64,000 nt of DNA from Acridotheres tristis (Eukaryota; Chordata; Aves; Passeriformes; Sturnidae). Every line of letters begins with the position of its first letter. Position 1 is the first letter of the stretch. The position numbers were made by a program, and so were the translations under genes. Location: the NCBI GenBank assembly GCA_037013685.1, contig CM072888.1, positions 1,283,034-1,347,033 on the forward strand, read 5' to 3'. The notes under the pieces were generated by a model, which saw nothing but the letters and a program-made list of their open reading frames with translations, was not told the DNA's origin and did not search any database. This document shows, in pieces, positions 1 through 11,682 of the stretch.

Positions 1-2390
1 ACATGCAGTAAAACCACCTAAAAAAGGCCATTTTGTGTAACTTCTCCTCAGAGCTGAGACTAGTGTTCAATGCCATCCATCCACACACTCACTTCAACAT
101 TCAAAAGAAATACAAAAACAAAGGTTTTTACCTCCATCCCTAAAGTTGCCTCAAAGACCATCACATGCATTGCAAATAAACAAGGTTAACAACCACCAAA
201 TGACACATTTAATTTTGAGGGGCCTGCTGAGCACAGTAAGGGTCTGACAGTCTTATTAATAATCACTGCCTGTTTAAAAGAATTAGTTCTTTTTCTAATC
301 CATCAGACTTACAGTAAACAGCAGAATCTGCTTATTTTCATGTGCACGCAGAATTGTTTCAACCAACTGAAAAAGTGTATTATTAATTGCTTTTATTGTT
401 AAACTGAGCAGCCATGCTACATGTCGTATGGAATATAGACAGGTGCAAGCAACTCAGTATCTGCTGCTTGCTTTTAATTTGAGGAAAAGTTCTGCCTTTA
501 GCTACTCTGAAGCTCCAGCTCTGTGCAGGACTGGAATTGCTGTGACTGGCTCTGAAGGCAGGATGGCTGCTTGAGGGCTGGGGGCACAGCAGATCACAGG
601 GTGAACAGAGGCCAGGGGCAAAACTCTCCAGAAGCAGCAAGAGCTGAGGAACAGCAAATGGAAGGCTTGAAATCTTTATCCCAACAAGCTGCTGGATTCG
701 GTACTTACTGCAATATATATTTCACATATTTCCTGTTTTCTAAGGAAAAAACTGTCCCCCCCTTTGTTATGCCTTGGGCAGAATTCTACAGCTTTGTTTT
801 GCCTTCTTCATAATGCCTACCTTTGCACATCTGTTGTTTTTTTATGGAGACAGTCGCAGGGACACGAGCCCACGCTCCTGTCCCCCTGACCTGTGCACAC
901 CCTGCAGACACAGCAGCAGTGCTGATGCAGGAGCACCAGACCCAACAGCAGCATACAGCTGTGTCAGCTTTCCTATTGTCAATGCTTTTCCTGACCTTCC
1001 CTGTTCCAAACACCACTTGGATCCAAATACACCCCCCAAACAACCCACGAGCAACCTTCATCTACACAGGCAGAAAGATGTCCAGGAAGGTTGTTATGGT
1101 ACTGCTCTTTTACATTTATTTTTGACATATGAATTAAAACCTACGGTAAAAAAATGAGCAAATGCTGCTTTCTAACCCACTTCTGGCATACACCAAAGAC
1201 TATAATGACACCTTGAAAAACACTGGACTAAGACCAAGGAAGGTCTCAGTGTCACACACAAGAAGATGGGAATTGGAAGAGAACTGAATTCCTGCTCACC
1301 CTGTCCTCACCTCCTGAACCTCTGGGATATCTTCAGAGACCATGTTAAATTTCTCCTTTTGAAACCTCTGTCTGGTATCCCACTGCGTGACTAAGTAGTT
1401 GGCAAGCCAAATCCAAACCCAAGGGCTACTGCCACTGAAAGCAGCTGTCAAATGGAAATTAAATTATCCCAAGGAAATTTATTTTAAAGCTTAAATCCCC
1501 ACCACAATTTCACTTGCCTCATTCAGCAAGACAATGTAAGACACTGCTGACTTAACCAGGCAGCATCAAACGGGTCAAGCGAGACTTCTTGGTGGAGTGG
1601 CATTTCAGGAGTTACTGGGAAGTCAGGCATGAGAAGCTGGGGCCTCCTTGCTCCAAAAACAAAAGGGGCATCCAGCAAGGGCACTCAGAACCTCAGCACC
1701 TGCAGAAATTCATCACCTCTCCTCCTTCCCCACTTGTTTATAGGCAGAGCACTACGTACATGTCCCCTCACGCTATCAGTAGTCTCAGAGGATTCAATCC
1801 TCACCCTGCTATGAGACTGTTGATCACCCCAGATGATCCTTTTTCCAGGGGAAAGTGAGATGTGCTACATCTCCACACAAACAGCAGCGCACTCATCAGA
1901 GGCGAGCCGGGCCACTGTGATGGCATTGTCAGCTGACCGTGGGCATGGCTGCGTAATCGCTGGGGCTTTCCAAAAACTCCCCACGACCCTGCACACTCTG
2001 CGGTGCTGCTGCTCTGCTCCCCCGCTCCCAGCTGGCAGCTCCCTAACAGAGCTGTCAGCCCCGCTTTAAGGGCAAAATCTTGATTACATGTTCTCCCTGA
2101 GCACACACCACGGCCTTCTTCCTTCCTGAGATGCACAACCCCGGTACAGCTAGAGAGATAATTCATCACAAATCCGCCCTAAAAGGCTGCCTTACAAATT
2201 CCGTGGGCCACCTGAAGCAGCGATTTGGCTCGTCCGCTGTGCCCGCGGCTGTGCGGTGTCCGCAGGCAGGACACGAGCGTGTGTTCCTGGGGACGCCCCC
2301 TCCCAACTCGTGCGGGACAATGTCGGGACAACGTCGGGACAATGCCGGGACAATGCCGGCCCGGGGCTCCGGGCCACGGCCGCACCGTAC
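1..2390 (-). other. RUFY3: RUFY3 intron downstream of the proximal first coding exon
   Basis: This stretch follows the splice donor of the proximal RUFY3 coding exon on the minus strand, so it should be intron. The next exon, which carries the start of the conserved RUN-domain lead-in, is not visible and must lie beyond the left edge. The open frames here are short and unconserved-looking. The part nearest the exon (about 2220-2390) is GC-rich and holds an 11-bp tandem repeat; the rest looks like ordinary AT-leaning intron. I see no other gene. Confidence 0.6.
2311..2353. repeat. 11-bp minisatellite next to the RUFY3 splice donor
   Basis: About four copies of an 11-bp unit, consensus TGYCGGGACAA, run head to tail: a 10-bp first copy at 2311-2320, then full copies at 2321-2331, 2332-2342 and 2343-2353. 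A decayed fifth copy, TGCCGG, follows. The array lies within about 40 bp of the minus-strand donor of the proximal RUFY3 exon, inside the intron. Confidence 0.85.
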
Positions 2391-2568
2391 CTTCGTGGGT
2401 CGGCTCGGGGTCGGGTGTCAGCGAGATGTCATCCAGCTCGCGCAAGCACAGCCACTCTCCATCCATGGACACGCGGAATTTGCAAAGATAGATGGTCTCC
2501 ATGGCAGCCTGAGTGATCTTGTCTGTGGTGGGGGTTGGCATGTCGCTTTGAGGCGTCAGAGCAGACAT
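2391..2568 (-). CDS. RUFY3: RUFY3 proximal (short-isoform) first coding exon, partial gene
   Basis: This exon encodes the first 59 residues of the short RUFY3/Singar1 isoform. It starts MSALTPQSDMPTPTTDK, then continues through an ...METIYLCKFRVSMDGEW... block and ends at ...DPEPTHE, which I recognise as the vertebrate RUFY3 N-terminus. RUFY3 is a RUN-domain, coiled-coil adaptor that acts in neuronal polarity, axon growth and endolysosome transport. The exon ends in phase 1 at a GTACGG donor (GT at 2390-2389). A strong acceptor lies upstream on the minus strand, a pyrimidine tract ending in CAG before base 2627. The exon is therefore probably 2391-2627 with about 59 nt of 5' UTR, preceded by a non-coding exon in the GC-rich stretch near 3000. 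The RUN domain and all later exons are off the left edge. Confidence 0.93.
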
Positions 2569-2939
2569 GATGACTCAGCTGGTACAACAACAACGGGGGC
2601 AAAATAAGGACTAAAACCAAAAGCTTTCTGAAGAAGAAAAGCAGAAATACCTTGCGATTAAAGGACAGATTGCTCAGGATCACAGAGGCTGCTCTGGCCT
2701 TTTCATAGATCAAGCAAGGTAAAAACGCTGCTCCTTCCCGCTTAGCTCTGCCTCCCTCCTTCGCACCGACTGCCGTCGTCTCCAGCTATGCTAGAGGCTG
2801 CTGATCCTCAGCATCCACAGAAAGCCTGGCTTCTTCACCAGCGGCAGCAGCGAAAAAACAAGTAAAAATATATATTGGGGAAAAAAAAAAAAAAGAGGCC
2901 GCAGAAGCAAAAAGAACGTGTTCCTCTGGTGATGAGCCC

Positions 2940-3290
2940 AGAAAAAACAAAGGAGGAGCGGAGAGCAGCGTCCCGGTGTGCGGAGCTGCGAGCGCCGGTG
3001 CCGTCTCCCGGCGCAGCCCGGGCAGCGAGTGCCGCCGGGATTGGCTGTGCGCAGGGAGCAGGGTGGCGACCAAAATGGCTGACTAATGAACGGAGCTGGA
3101 AAGCCAGGCTCATGTGATCGCCTGCGATTCCCAGGATGCTGCCGAGCCGCTGCCGATGCGGGGCCGCTCCTGGCCGGGCTGTGCCAGCCCGCCTGGGAGC
3201 GGGCACAGCTCCGCCGCACCCCCCGCGCATCGGCCCGGAATACAAAGGAGCGGCGCCAGCAATACAAAGCCGCATTTGTATTCCGCTCAC
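2940..3290 (-). promoter_or_regulatory. RUFY3: Probable proximal RUFY3 promoter (CpG-rich)
   Basis: This GC- and CpG-rich block lies 0.4-0.7 kb upstream of the short-isoform coding exon, on the side where its non-coding first exon is expected. It contains a YY1-like AAAATGGC (3072-3079). It also contains two TACAAAG SOX-type motifs (3241-3247 and 3263-3269), and an 11-bp inverted repeat, CGGAATACAAA at 3236-3246 mirrored at 3275-3285. No TATA box is evident. Promoter identity is inferred from composition and position. Confidence 0.5.
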
Positions 3291-6200
3291 ATCCTCCTGC
3301 ATGCCACTACAGGAATTCAATCGGCACCTTTGTTTTCACAGGACGTGTGCGAACCGCAGTTTGGGTTTTATTCGCTCTGCCACCTTCTCAGGGGGCACCT
3401 TGGAGCTAAAATTCCCCATGTACAAAAAATGATAGGACTGATTTTTTGTCTCAGGGTAACAGAAAAGAAAAAATTATCTGGCTCTAAGCACTCCGGTGAC
3501 TGAGGATGAAGCTCTTTCAGCAGGGCATGAGCACATGGAAGGACAATAAAGGAGAAGACCGCAAACACTGTGACCCATCTCCTACCTTAAAAATCTCCCC
3601 TGAAAATTGTGCTGCTCTAGCGAGGCTGGCACAGAAATACTGTCTGTCAGCAGGAAGGGAAACAGGTTTTCAAGCTCTCAACAATAATATAATAATAGTA
3701 CTTGATAACAACAGCACTGTATTCCCTGTCCCTTCCTGGCTGGCTGAACCTCACCTGTGTCCCCAGCCCACCCCAGGTCCTGGTGCTGGGGGACAAGAAG
3801 TCACCAGACTTGTCATTCCCAAGGTCGCTATAGTGTCACCACCGACTTCAACAATGCTATCAGGCACCAATAAATGAGCTTATCTGACTCCATTGCTGTG
3901 TGGCTCCAATATATTTGAGGAGAGCAGATGTGTAACATCCATCTGAAATGGATGCACAGTCAGCCTTGGAGCAGGCTGTCACCAGAACAATATATTGGTA
4001 AGAACACGTGCCCAATGTACAGGACCTTGATTACTCTCCCTGCTTTTTGTTTCCCCAAGAAATACTCAAAAGGACGTACATCTGTTTCTTAGGGATGTGA
4101 AATGCCAAAACAGATTGATGGATACAGAATTCAGCATGCCAATGCATACAGCTTTCAGAAAAAAATGGCACCCATCACATAAAAGACTCATAAAACTGGC
4201 AAAAAGGATTAAGAGTTGCTATTTCTGGCTGCCAAGAGGAAGCAGTTGCTTTCAGTGAAAATTTCCTGCTTAGTGCAGCACATTTTGACTCAGCAAGTCT
4301 TTCCCCATTAGGCCAAACCCAACCAAGCACCAGGCAGCCCGTTCTGACAGCGGAGCAAAGGGCAATTATTTCACAGAAAACAAGAATTACTATTGTTTCT
4401 TCTCCCCAAGAGAACAGAGTTTATAAATCGTGCTGACAGCATCTTAACTCGTATATTTATACACCCTTCCAGCAATCACAGCCTCTAGTTGTAGCATCCA
4501 CATCACACCACCCCCAATTCTAAGCACAGTCAAAGTGGCCATGTACCAACTGCTGCAGAACAGCTGCTGGCCCTGGCTAACCCTTGGACAGGGTCTAAAC
4601 AAACCCTTTAGAATCAACGAAGCACCATAAGCTATTGCTCAAGCTATTATCCAACAGATCTCATTGATCTCATTATCAGCAGTAGAATTGCTTTGTTTTC
4701 AAAGCAATTAGAAACACCAAGAGCACTGGGCGTAACCCTGCAGCTCCCATGTCACAACACGGGTGTTAGCTGAACACAGGCAAGTGCCCCGCACACCAGC
4801 GTCACAGGGACGATCTGCTAAAAAATTAGCAACCATTCAACTTCCACTGGTTTGCTTTTAACATGCAGAAATAACAGAAATAACAGAAGCCGGTAATTCC
4901 CTTCCGGCTGAGTCCTATTTTCAGGCTCCTTTATGCAATGATCCTGCTGCAAATATTCCACGGGGATATTTAAAGTACTTGGGAAATGTTCTTTAACTTT
5001 GACTTATTTCCGAAACCAAAAAAAAACCAAAAAAACCCCAAACAGGGTTTGTTTAACTTAGTGACTTTTGGCCTTTGAATCACCACCTGAAAACCACAAG
5101 ACAAACCTTCCCCTATGCCCATCTTGTGCCCCGAAGTGATAAAAGCAACAAAACATCTCATGAAGAAACAAAAGAAAGGTATCAAACATTTGTGCTTTCA
5201 TGAAACCTCTCATACAACTACCAGGCAACTCAAGGGCACCTGATAAGGCTCCATCAGGGTTCCAGGACAGTCACGGACACAGGAAATCCCAAATCACGGA
5301 TAAATGCAGAGGAGGGTGTGCAGGATGAACCACTTTCTCCATCTCAAACCAGTCAGGCAGCCTTGACTGGTCCTACAAACTCTCCTGTGAGCTACACTTT
5401 GGCACAAGCCCTTAGAGGCTTTGGCTAGATTGCAAAACATAGCAGGGTTGTGCCAAAACATTTTTAAGATTAAACAATCACACACTGACTGCATTGGAAT
5501 TTTAAGACCAACCACCTGAACACCAAGCACTCCATCAGCCACCAGTATTTGGGAGCTCAGCTGTTCTGCAAAGTACTTTGAGGTTCAAAGCTGAATGAAT
5601 TAGAATCATCTACACAAAGAAACCAAAACAAATTTCCAAACCACCCATAGGACTCCAGGGAGCATCTTTGGGTGTACTTTCATTTTCAGAGCCTGTGGGC
5701 AACCCATGTTTCCATCATTAGGAGAAAGTTTTCCCCCTCACTGTGTAGAGATTGCAAAGCAAAAAGGACAAAGCCATCTCTGACGTGGAATGTAATCTAA
5801 AAAGATAAAATTAGCAACACAGCATCTACATGGCAAAGTCTGCTTCTGACTCCTCTGCCAGCATAGATATGCACATTACCTCAAAGACCAGCTACTCCCA
5901 ACCCTGCAAGCTCAAACAGGCAAAAGGAAGATCAACAACCCAAAAATCAGTAGCAATTTCTTAATTATGAAGTGTCAGACAAGTTTTTCTTTACCTACCG
6001 TGAAACATCGAGATATTCAGGATTAAAGTAACTCTCATAATTGAAGGAAATGGAAGGAAAAGACTACTTCAAGTATCATGGTTTTGGGTTTGTTTTTTTT
6101 CAGGACAGCCTGACGCGGTTGCTTTTATTGTTTTTAAGGTTTTTCTGCAGGTCAGAATGTTTAGGTACATCATCTTGTTCCTTCTGTCTGCAATCACCTG

Positions 6201-7720
6201 TAACAAGTAAGGAGGTGCTGCTGCCATGAAGAGCTTTTGCTGTCTCCTTCCCTACTGAATTGTATTGTAACGGGAAAAAAAAGACTTGAAATAAATCTCC
6301 AATATATTGTGAAATATTGACTTTTTGGTGTAGTGGCCACTGCTTTCCTCTAACACCTAAGCCTTTGCAGCACAACTGCTCCTGCTGCTCTGTGGGAACA
6401 AATCAAAGACGCTCTTAGAAATGTGAGAACTGGAAAAAAACCCACAAGAATAGAGATGGTGGGAAAAAGTGATCTACTGAAGGCGTTTGCCCCAGAAGAA
6501 ACCGAGTCCAAGACACCATGCAAAGAGATGCTGATGCCTGTTCCCTCCAGACACTGCTATCACAGCATCAGTCAGTCCCTGAGCGAGCTGTGACACACGA
6601 CACTGCACAGGCAACTCCACCTCCACGGCTCACAAAAACAAGGCAACTTTTATAGGCATCTCGTACAGGTTTTTCACAAAGCTTACATGAACAACCACTG
6701 CAGAATACGGTTGATATGGAATAAAGCATCGCTCAACCACTGAGCTTCTCCACTAAGTCCTTGTGCACAAATGTGCTCAATGGTTCAGTTTGCCCACATC
6801 CAGAGAAGAGCTTCTCACAAAGTTTGAACAGCTAGGATTAAATATTTTTCTTTACGCCTTCTTTTCTATGAGAAGTAGCTCAACCCCTTGCGTGCATATC
6901 ACAGGGCTCACTTACGGGTAAAGATGCCCTGATTAGGGAAAAATTACAAGTAAAACCGAAGGTTTTGACAGGGGCCTGTCATTTCAAACAACAATTTAAC
7001 AGAGAGGGACTTTGGACATAAGCTGGCAGTCACAGCCTGCCATAGAGCTCAGAGCAAAGTCAGGGCATTTCACCTCCTCTTGGCACTACAGACATGGACT
7101 TCTTACCTCACTGGTTCTAGCTCTGCTGAGTAATGCCTTCAAGTACATCAGCTTCCAAAGGAGGAAAAAAACAGACACCCGCTCCAAACAAACCAGCTCC
7201 TGAGTGAGTGCACGCTCACCTGGGACAGGAGGTGACAAAGCAAAGACCCAGAGCTCAGTCACACACACTCTGGCATCAGCCCAGAGGATGAAGCTGCTGG
7301 TTATTTTTAGGATGGATGGAAAAGAAATCTCTTCTACATGCACCCATGCATGTACTACTCATTTGATTTTACAACACACTCAAGTACTTCAGAGTACTCC
7401 AGCTTCCCCAAATACACCACAAGAACACCATAAAGAATCTTACAAAAGAGAACGCTCTTTGCCACCCAACACGCCCCATACAGCGATGCACTTCAGCCTC
7501 TTCAGGTGTCCAGTGTGCAGTGCCCTCGCCTCGGTTTTGTTCTCGGCACCAACACCAGGGGGACGCCCGAGCGGGGGTTCCCCAGCCCTCAGACTACACC
7601 CGTGTCCAGGACAGCCTGTTGGATTTCCAAGGGCGGCACCGATTCTCGCCACAGGGCTCTCTGTGGGGCTGGTTTTGCTGAGCTGCTGGGCCAGCATGGC
7701 TCACACCCGCGCCCTCCCCG
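3291..7720 (-). other. RUFY3: RUFY3 intron between the two alternative first exons
   Basis: This is non-coding DNA between the distal and proximal RUFY3 promoters. I read both strands and found no exon-like conserved frame, RNA gene or clear transposon. The open frames of 60-130 codons have no family resemblance and are not bounded by good splice sites. Transcripts from the distal promoter would remove this stretch as part of a large first intron. Confidence 0.55.
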
Positions 7721-7729
7721 CCGCCGGGA

Positions 7730-8460
7730 GCTCCCTTGTCCCCCCGCAGCCCCGCGGGGCAGGGGCAGCCCCGGGCCGGTTTCCCCGAGCCCGGGCGCGC
7801 CCGTGGCTGCGAGAGCCGCTCCGCCCGCGCGGGGCGCTCGGGGCAGGGCAGCCCGGGAGCCCCGGCCCGCCGCCCGCCCCGCCTCGAGGGAGGCTCCCGG
7901 CCCCGGAGCAGCCCCGCCGTACTCACGGGCTCCGTCCGGCCCCGGGTAGCTCAGCACCAGCACGGGCAGCGCGGCCCCGCCGCGGGGCGCCGGGGGTCTC
8001 CACAGCCCGGGCGGCGCGGCCGCGGCGCCGCCTCCATGGCCGGGGTAGAGGAGGAAGAACGGCGGCGAGGCAGGGCGCGCCTCCTCCTCCTCCTCCTCCG
8101 CTACCGCTGCCGCCGCCTCCCCGGGCTCGGGCCGCCGCTCCATGCCGGGGGACAGCTCCGCTTCGGCCCCGTCCCGGGAACTTTCCGCCGGCGGCGGCGG
8201 CGGCAGCGCTGCCCGCTCCGCCTCCGCCATCGCCGCCCCAGCCCCCGCCCCGCCCCGGCCGGGAAGCGCCGCGGCCGCCCCAGCCCCCGCCCCCGGGCTC
8301 CCCCCGCTCCGCCGGGGAGCGCCTCTCCCCAGCCCGGGGGAGCACGGCAGCCGGCAGCGCCCCGACAGCTGCCACCCCCGCATGGTGCGGCGCCCTTACC
8401 CGGGAAGCGAAGCCAGGGCACCATCTCCTGCCTCCCCCCTCGGCTTCTCCCGGCGTGGGA
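7730..8460 (-). promoter_or_regulatory. RUFY3: CpG island at the distal RUFY3 promoter
   Basis: This is the most GC-rich block in the window, dense in CpG and in GGCGG/CCGCC boxes. It covers the distal first coding exon and its upstream flank. Its composition opens long frames on both strands, so frame length here is not evidence of coding. A consensus minus-strand donor (CGG|GTAAGG, GT at 8399-8398) suggests that a further upstream exon could splice within the island. Confidence 0.7.
7927..8230 (-). CDS. RUFY3: RUFY3 distal (long-isoform) first coding exon, partial gene
   Basis: This minus-strand exon encodes about 101 residues beginning MAEAERAALPPPPP. It then has a run of glutamates (EEEEEE) and an Ala/Gly/Pro-rich segment, and ends ...LSYPGPDGA at a consensus GTGAGT donor (GT at 7926-7925). 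It ends in phase 1, the same phase as the proximal exon, so both can splice to one shared downstream exon. That fits the known long RUFY3 isoforms with an extended low-complexity N-terminus. The ATG at 8230 has G at -3 and +4. The frame stays open upstream to another ATG at 8383, which would add 51 residues, so the true start is uncertain. Assignment rests on position, strand, phase and RUFY-family style rather than on a conserved domain. Confidence 0.7.
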
Positions 8461-8469
8461 GCTCATGGA

Positions 8470-11400
8470 CAGCAGCGCTTGGAAAGCCTGGGACAAAAGG
8501 CGACAAAGTCCAAGTATATTCTTTTGTGTTAAAACTGCCAAATACAGCGTACTACTGGGAATTTCACTTGGGAGATTCTTTCAGAAGACAAGGCAATTAA
8601 TGTGGACTGTGGTGTTGTCAGCAGGCAGGAAGCACATAAATCTGCCAGTTATTGAAGAACACCCTGCCTTCTGTGCACTTGGGTTAAGCCGAAACACCTT
8701 GCTGCTTTCTTTTTAAATCTCACATTAAAATTGCAAAAGCAAAGCTGTAAAGGCTACTGATATCCGGAGACTGATTTTCCAGCGCTGCCCCAAGTCATGC
8801 AACATGTTGCAACCAATTGAACAGACGCTTTAATCCACTTTACAAATCTCAGCAGCTGAATGTTTGAATTTCTACGTGCTTACAAGAGTAAAACAATTCC
8901 CAGACTGTGTGTGATGGAATATTATGGAACACAGCTAGGAAAACCCACACAGCAAGGAAAACCTTGACAAAATCTAAGGCAGCAACAGATGTGTTTCCAT
9001 GTGAGTTATTCAATATATTTTCCTTGCCCAGTATAAATAGAAAATTCAGGTTGTGATGCTGATATCATTGTCCCCCTCTCTGCCACTGTACTTTTCTGCC
9101 CAAGCTTCCAAGGCAGCCCAGCTGACTCTGGATGCTCATCACCCCCCAAGGCGTTTGTCTTCCAGGTGCAGAAAAACAAAAGACTAGCTCATACCTCGGA
9201 GCTTTGTACAGCCGGCCTATGTCAGTTTAAATAGGAATCATTTCAGTGCAGGTGTGGGCAGGACTGACTTTGGATTGCTGTGCTCCAGTCGAGAGGCTGC
9301 AAAGGACACAGGGCAGGCACTTCCACTGCTGTGAGGGTGACAGAGGTGAGACAAAGCTGTTACCTGAGGTGAGTCCTCACCTGCTTTAGGTGCTGCTGAG
9401 GCTGCCAGTCCTCTCCAAGCAGGACCCTGGTAGGGACAAGTGCCATCTCATGGCTGAAGCATTTCTTGGCAGCGCCAGCACCTTCTCCAAAAGCAGTACT
9501 GGAAAAGGGAAAAAGCAGCATTAACCAGGACTTTGATCCACTCCTTGCTTCTTTTCCTGATCACCTGTGGTCCTTGCTTGATTTCATGTGTCCATTTTTG
9601 TAGGGATTTTCAAAACCTGTTCACCAGCAATTTCCCTGCAGCACAAAACACTCCTCCAAGTATTTCTTAGAGACACTGTACAGTGTGGTGCCCTCCCACA
9701 GTATTAATAATCACAGCATTCCCATGATTAGCCATACATGAAAGCAAAGGGGAATTATGTTTATGGCTTTGTCCAATCTCTGAACTAATCCAGTGGACAT
9801 GTCTGGTTAATCTTAATTAACCCGGGAGCTGTGTTGTGCCATCTGCCGGCAGGCAGGGCGGGGCCACTGACACTCCGTTCTAATCCCAGAGCTTCCGGGG
9901 AATGTGTCTGTAACGGCACACCAATTTGTTATTTCTCTTATTTACTGCTCAGATAGAAGTGGCCAGAATTGTGCTTGCCAACTGCTCGGAGCTTTCCAAG
10001 GAAGCACAAAGCCAGATCCACCAAAGACCATTAGCCCTTCATTTTTGCATCAAGTGTGAAACGTGCACAAGCAGGTTCTGTAGTAATGAGATCAGGGAGC
10101 ATCTCTGCTGGCTATTTTCCACACCCCACGTGACGCCTGTTACACAAGACCATCCCTCCCCAGAAAAAGCACCTAAGCTGCTTTTTTTGCCCAGCATCTT
10201 AGCCCTTACTGACCTCTTGGCAGAGCCTCTGGAGCATAGCTCAGCATTATCAGTGGCAGGCTCCAATCATGATCCCAGCGGGGAGTTAAAGGTGGCAAAA
10301 TTCTACTCCCCTCCTCAGGAGGCTGGGACCCTTCTCTCTGGGAAGAAGGAGCAGCCAACACTGTTGCTTATATTAAGGGCAGGTAAGTACAGATCTAAGA
10401 ACACCTGTTCAGTGCACCTGAGACAGGACTGTTCTGTCTGTCCACCTTATGCTTGTTGAGTTTCTACCTCTCCCTTCAACAAACAGCCCGAAAAATGACC
10501 ACAAAATTCTCCAGCCAGCAGTGAACAGTGTGCTCCTAGCAGAAACAGACCTGAGCTGTTAGGGTTTACACAGGAACCCCATCAAAGCACATTTCACTTG
10601 CAGAGCACCTACATTCTTGTATTATAGAACCTGACCCAGGATATCAAGAGCAAACACTCGTCTCTTGGCTCCCGACCATCACACACACAGAACACTCCCA
10701 TGATGTGCAATCACCTTACTAAATAAAGCAATTACCCTCCTGAAATAATTTCATATGGAAAATTAATACCTTTCAGATGATATGGTACACAAACCAAGCC
10801 GTGGGCACCCTGAAATCTGTCCCAGACAGATTTTTGTTAAACTTCAGAAAAATTATCATTCATTCCTCTTTCACAGCCCAGATTGGAACTGACCACTCAG
10901 AGTCAGCTCCTGGCAAGCATTTCAGTGTGGGGTTAAAATGCATTTACCCAGCAGAAGGCATGGAAGTGATCAGAGCATCCTCAAAGTTGACCTGCACTGA
11001 AGATGTAACACCTCACCCACCTGTAAGGTGATCCAGCAGCAATGCTACTTAGTCCTGTAGCAGCAGAACAATCCTTAACATTTCTCATAAGGGAAATTAA
11101 TACGGTTATAAAATCCAGACAAGTCCTGGCTTTGCTTCTCACTGAACTCAGGATGGGAAACAGTATTTCAGACCACATGGGACTAAGTAATTAAAAACTT
11201 ACATTTAAGAGCTAACAAAAGTATTAATCAGAAAAAAACCCAAACTACTATTAACCACGTCTCTGCAGCTCAACACAGGAGCAGGATGGACCAGAACAAA
11301 ACAGCAAAACGGAGCAGGCGAGTGACAGCTGCTGAACCCCTTTCTCAACCCACCCTCAAGAGGTCCATCCATCCAATCCCATCTCCCTACCAGGCCCATT

Positions 11401-11600
11401 TAATTCGCTTTGCCTCATACATTCTTGGCAGTCTCTCAAGGCTTCCTGTTCAGGGAAATAGGACAGCATCACAACACAAGGAAATACCTTCAGACATGGG
11501 CAAGGTGTGCAAAGGGCCCTGTGCCACTCAGAGATGGCACCTTCCAGAAAGCACCCCCTGTAAAAGAAAAACCCGATACCACCCCAGCCCCAGTTTCCTT
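8470..11600. other. RUFY3-UTP3 intergenic interval
   Basis: This lies between the 5' end of RUFY3 and the 3' end of UTP3, both on the minus strand. No conserved coding frame is visible. The longest frame is 177 codons (9926-10459, plus); it matches no family I know and lacks supporting splice or promoter signals. No RNA gene or clear transposon was recognised. Distal RUFY3 promoter elements may extend into the left part. Confidence 0.5.
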
Positions 11601-11633
11601 AAGAATAAACCCCACAACAAGGTGTATAAAACT

Positions 11634-11639
11634 TTTATT
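11634..11639 (-). promoter_or_regulatory. UTP3: UTP3 polyadenylation signal
   Basis: AATAAA on the minus strand, 44 bases past the UTP3 stop codon. This gives a very short 3' UTR, as is common for an intronless housekeeping gene. No competing hexamer lies closer. Confidence 0.85.
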
Positions 11640-11682
11640 GGGTTCAGTACTGCTACTGGCAGCTCTTACAAAAAGATGACTG

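Noticed and set aside
8231..8383. In-frame N-terminal extension of the distal RUFY3 exon by 51 residues
   Set aside because: The extension is Gly/Ala/Arg low complexity from the CpG island. The inner ATG has purine at -3 and G at +4, so it was preferred, but the choice is not certain.
7204..8532. Plus-strand frame of 442 codons rich in Pro, Ala, Arg and Gly
   Set aside because: It lies antisense to the distal RUFY3 exon in the CpG island. GC-driven lack of stop codons explains it, and the sequence is low complexity with no conserved domain.
9926..10459. Plus-strand frame of 177 codons between RUFY3 and UTP3
   Set aside because: No family resemblance, no promoter or splice support, and ordinary base composition. 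Probably chance.
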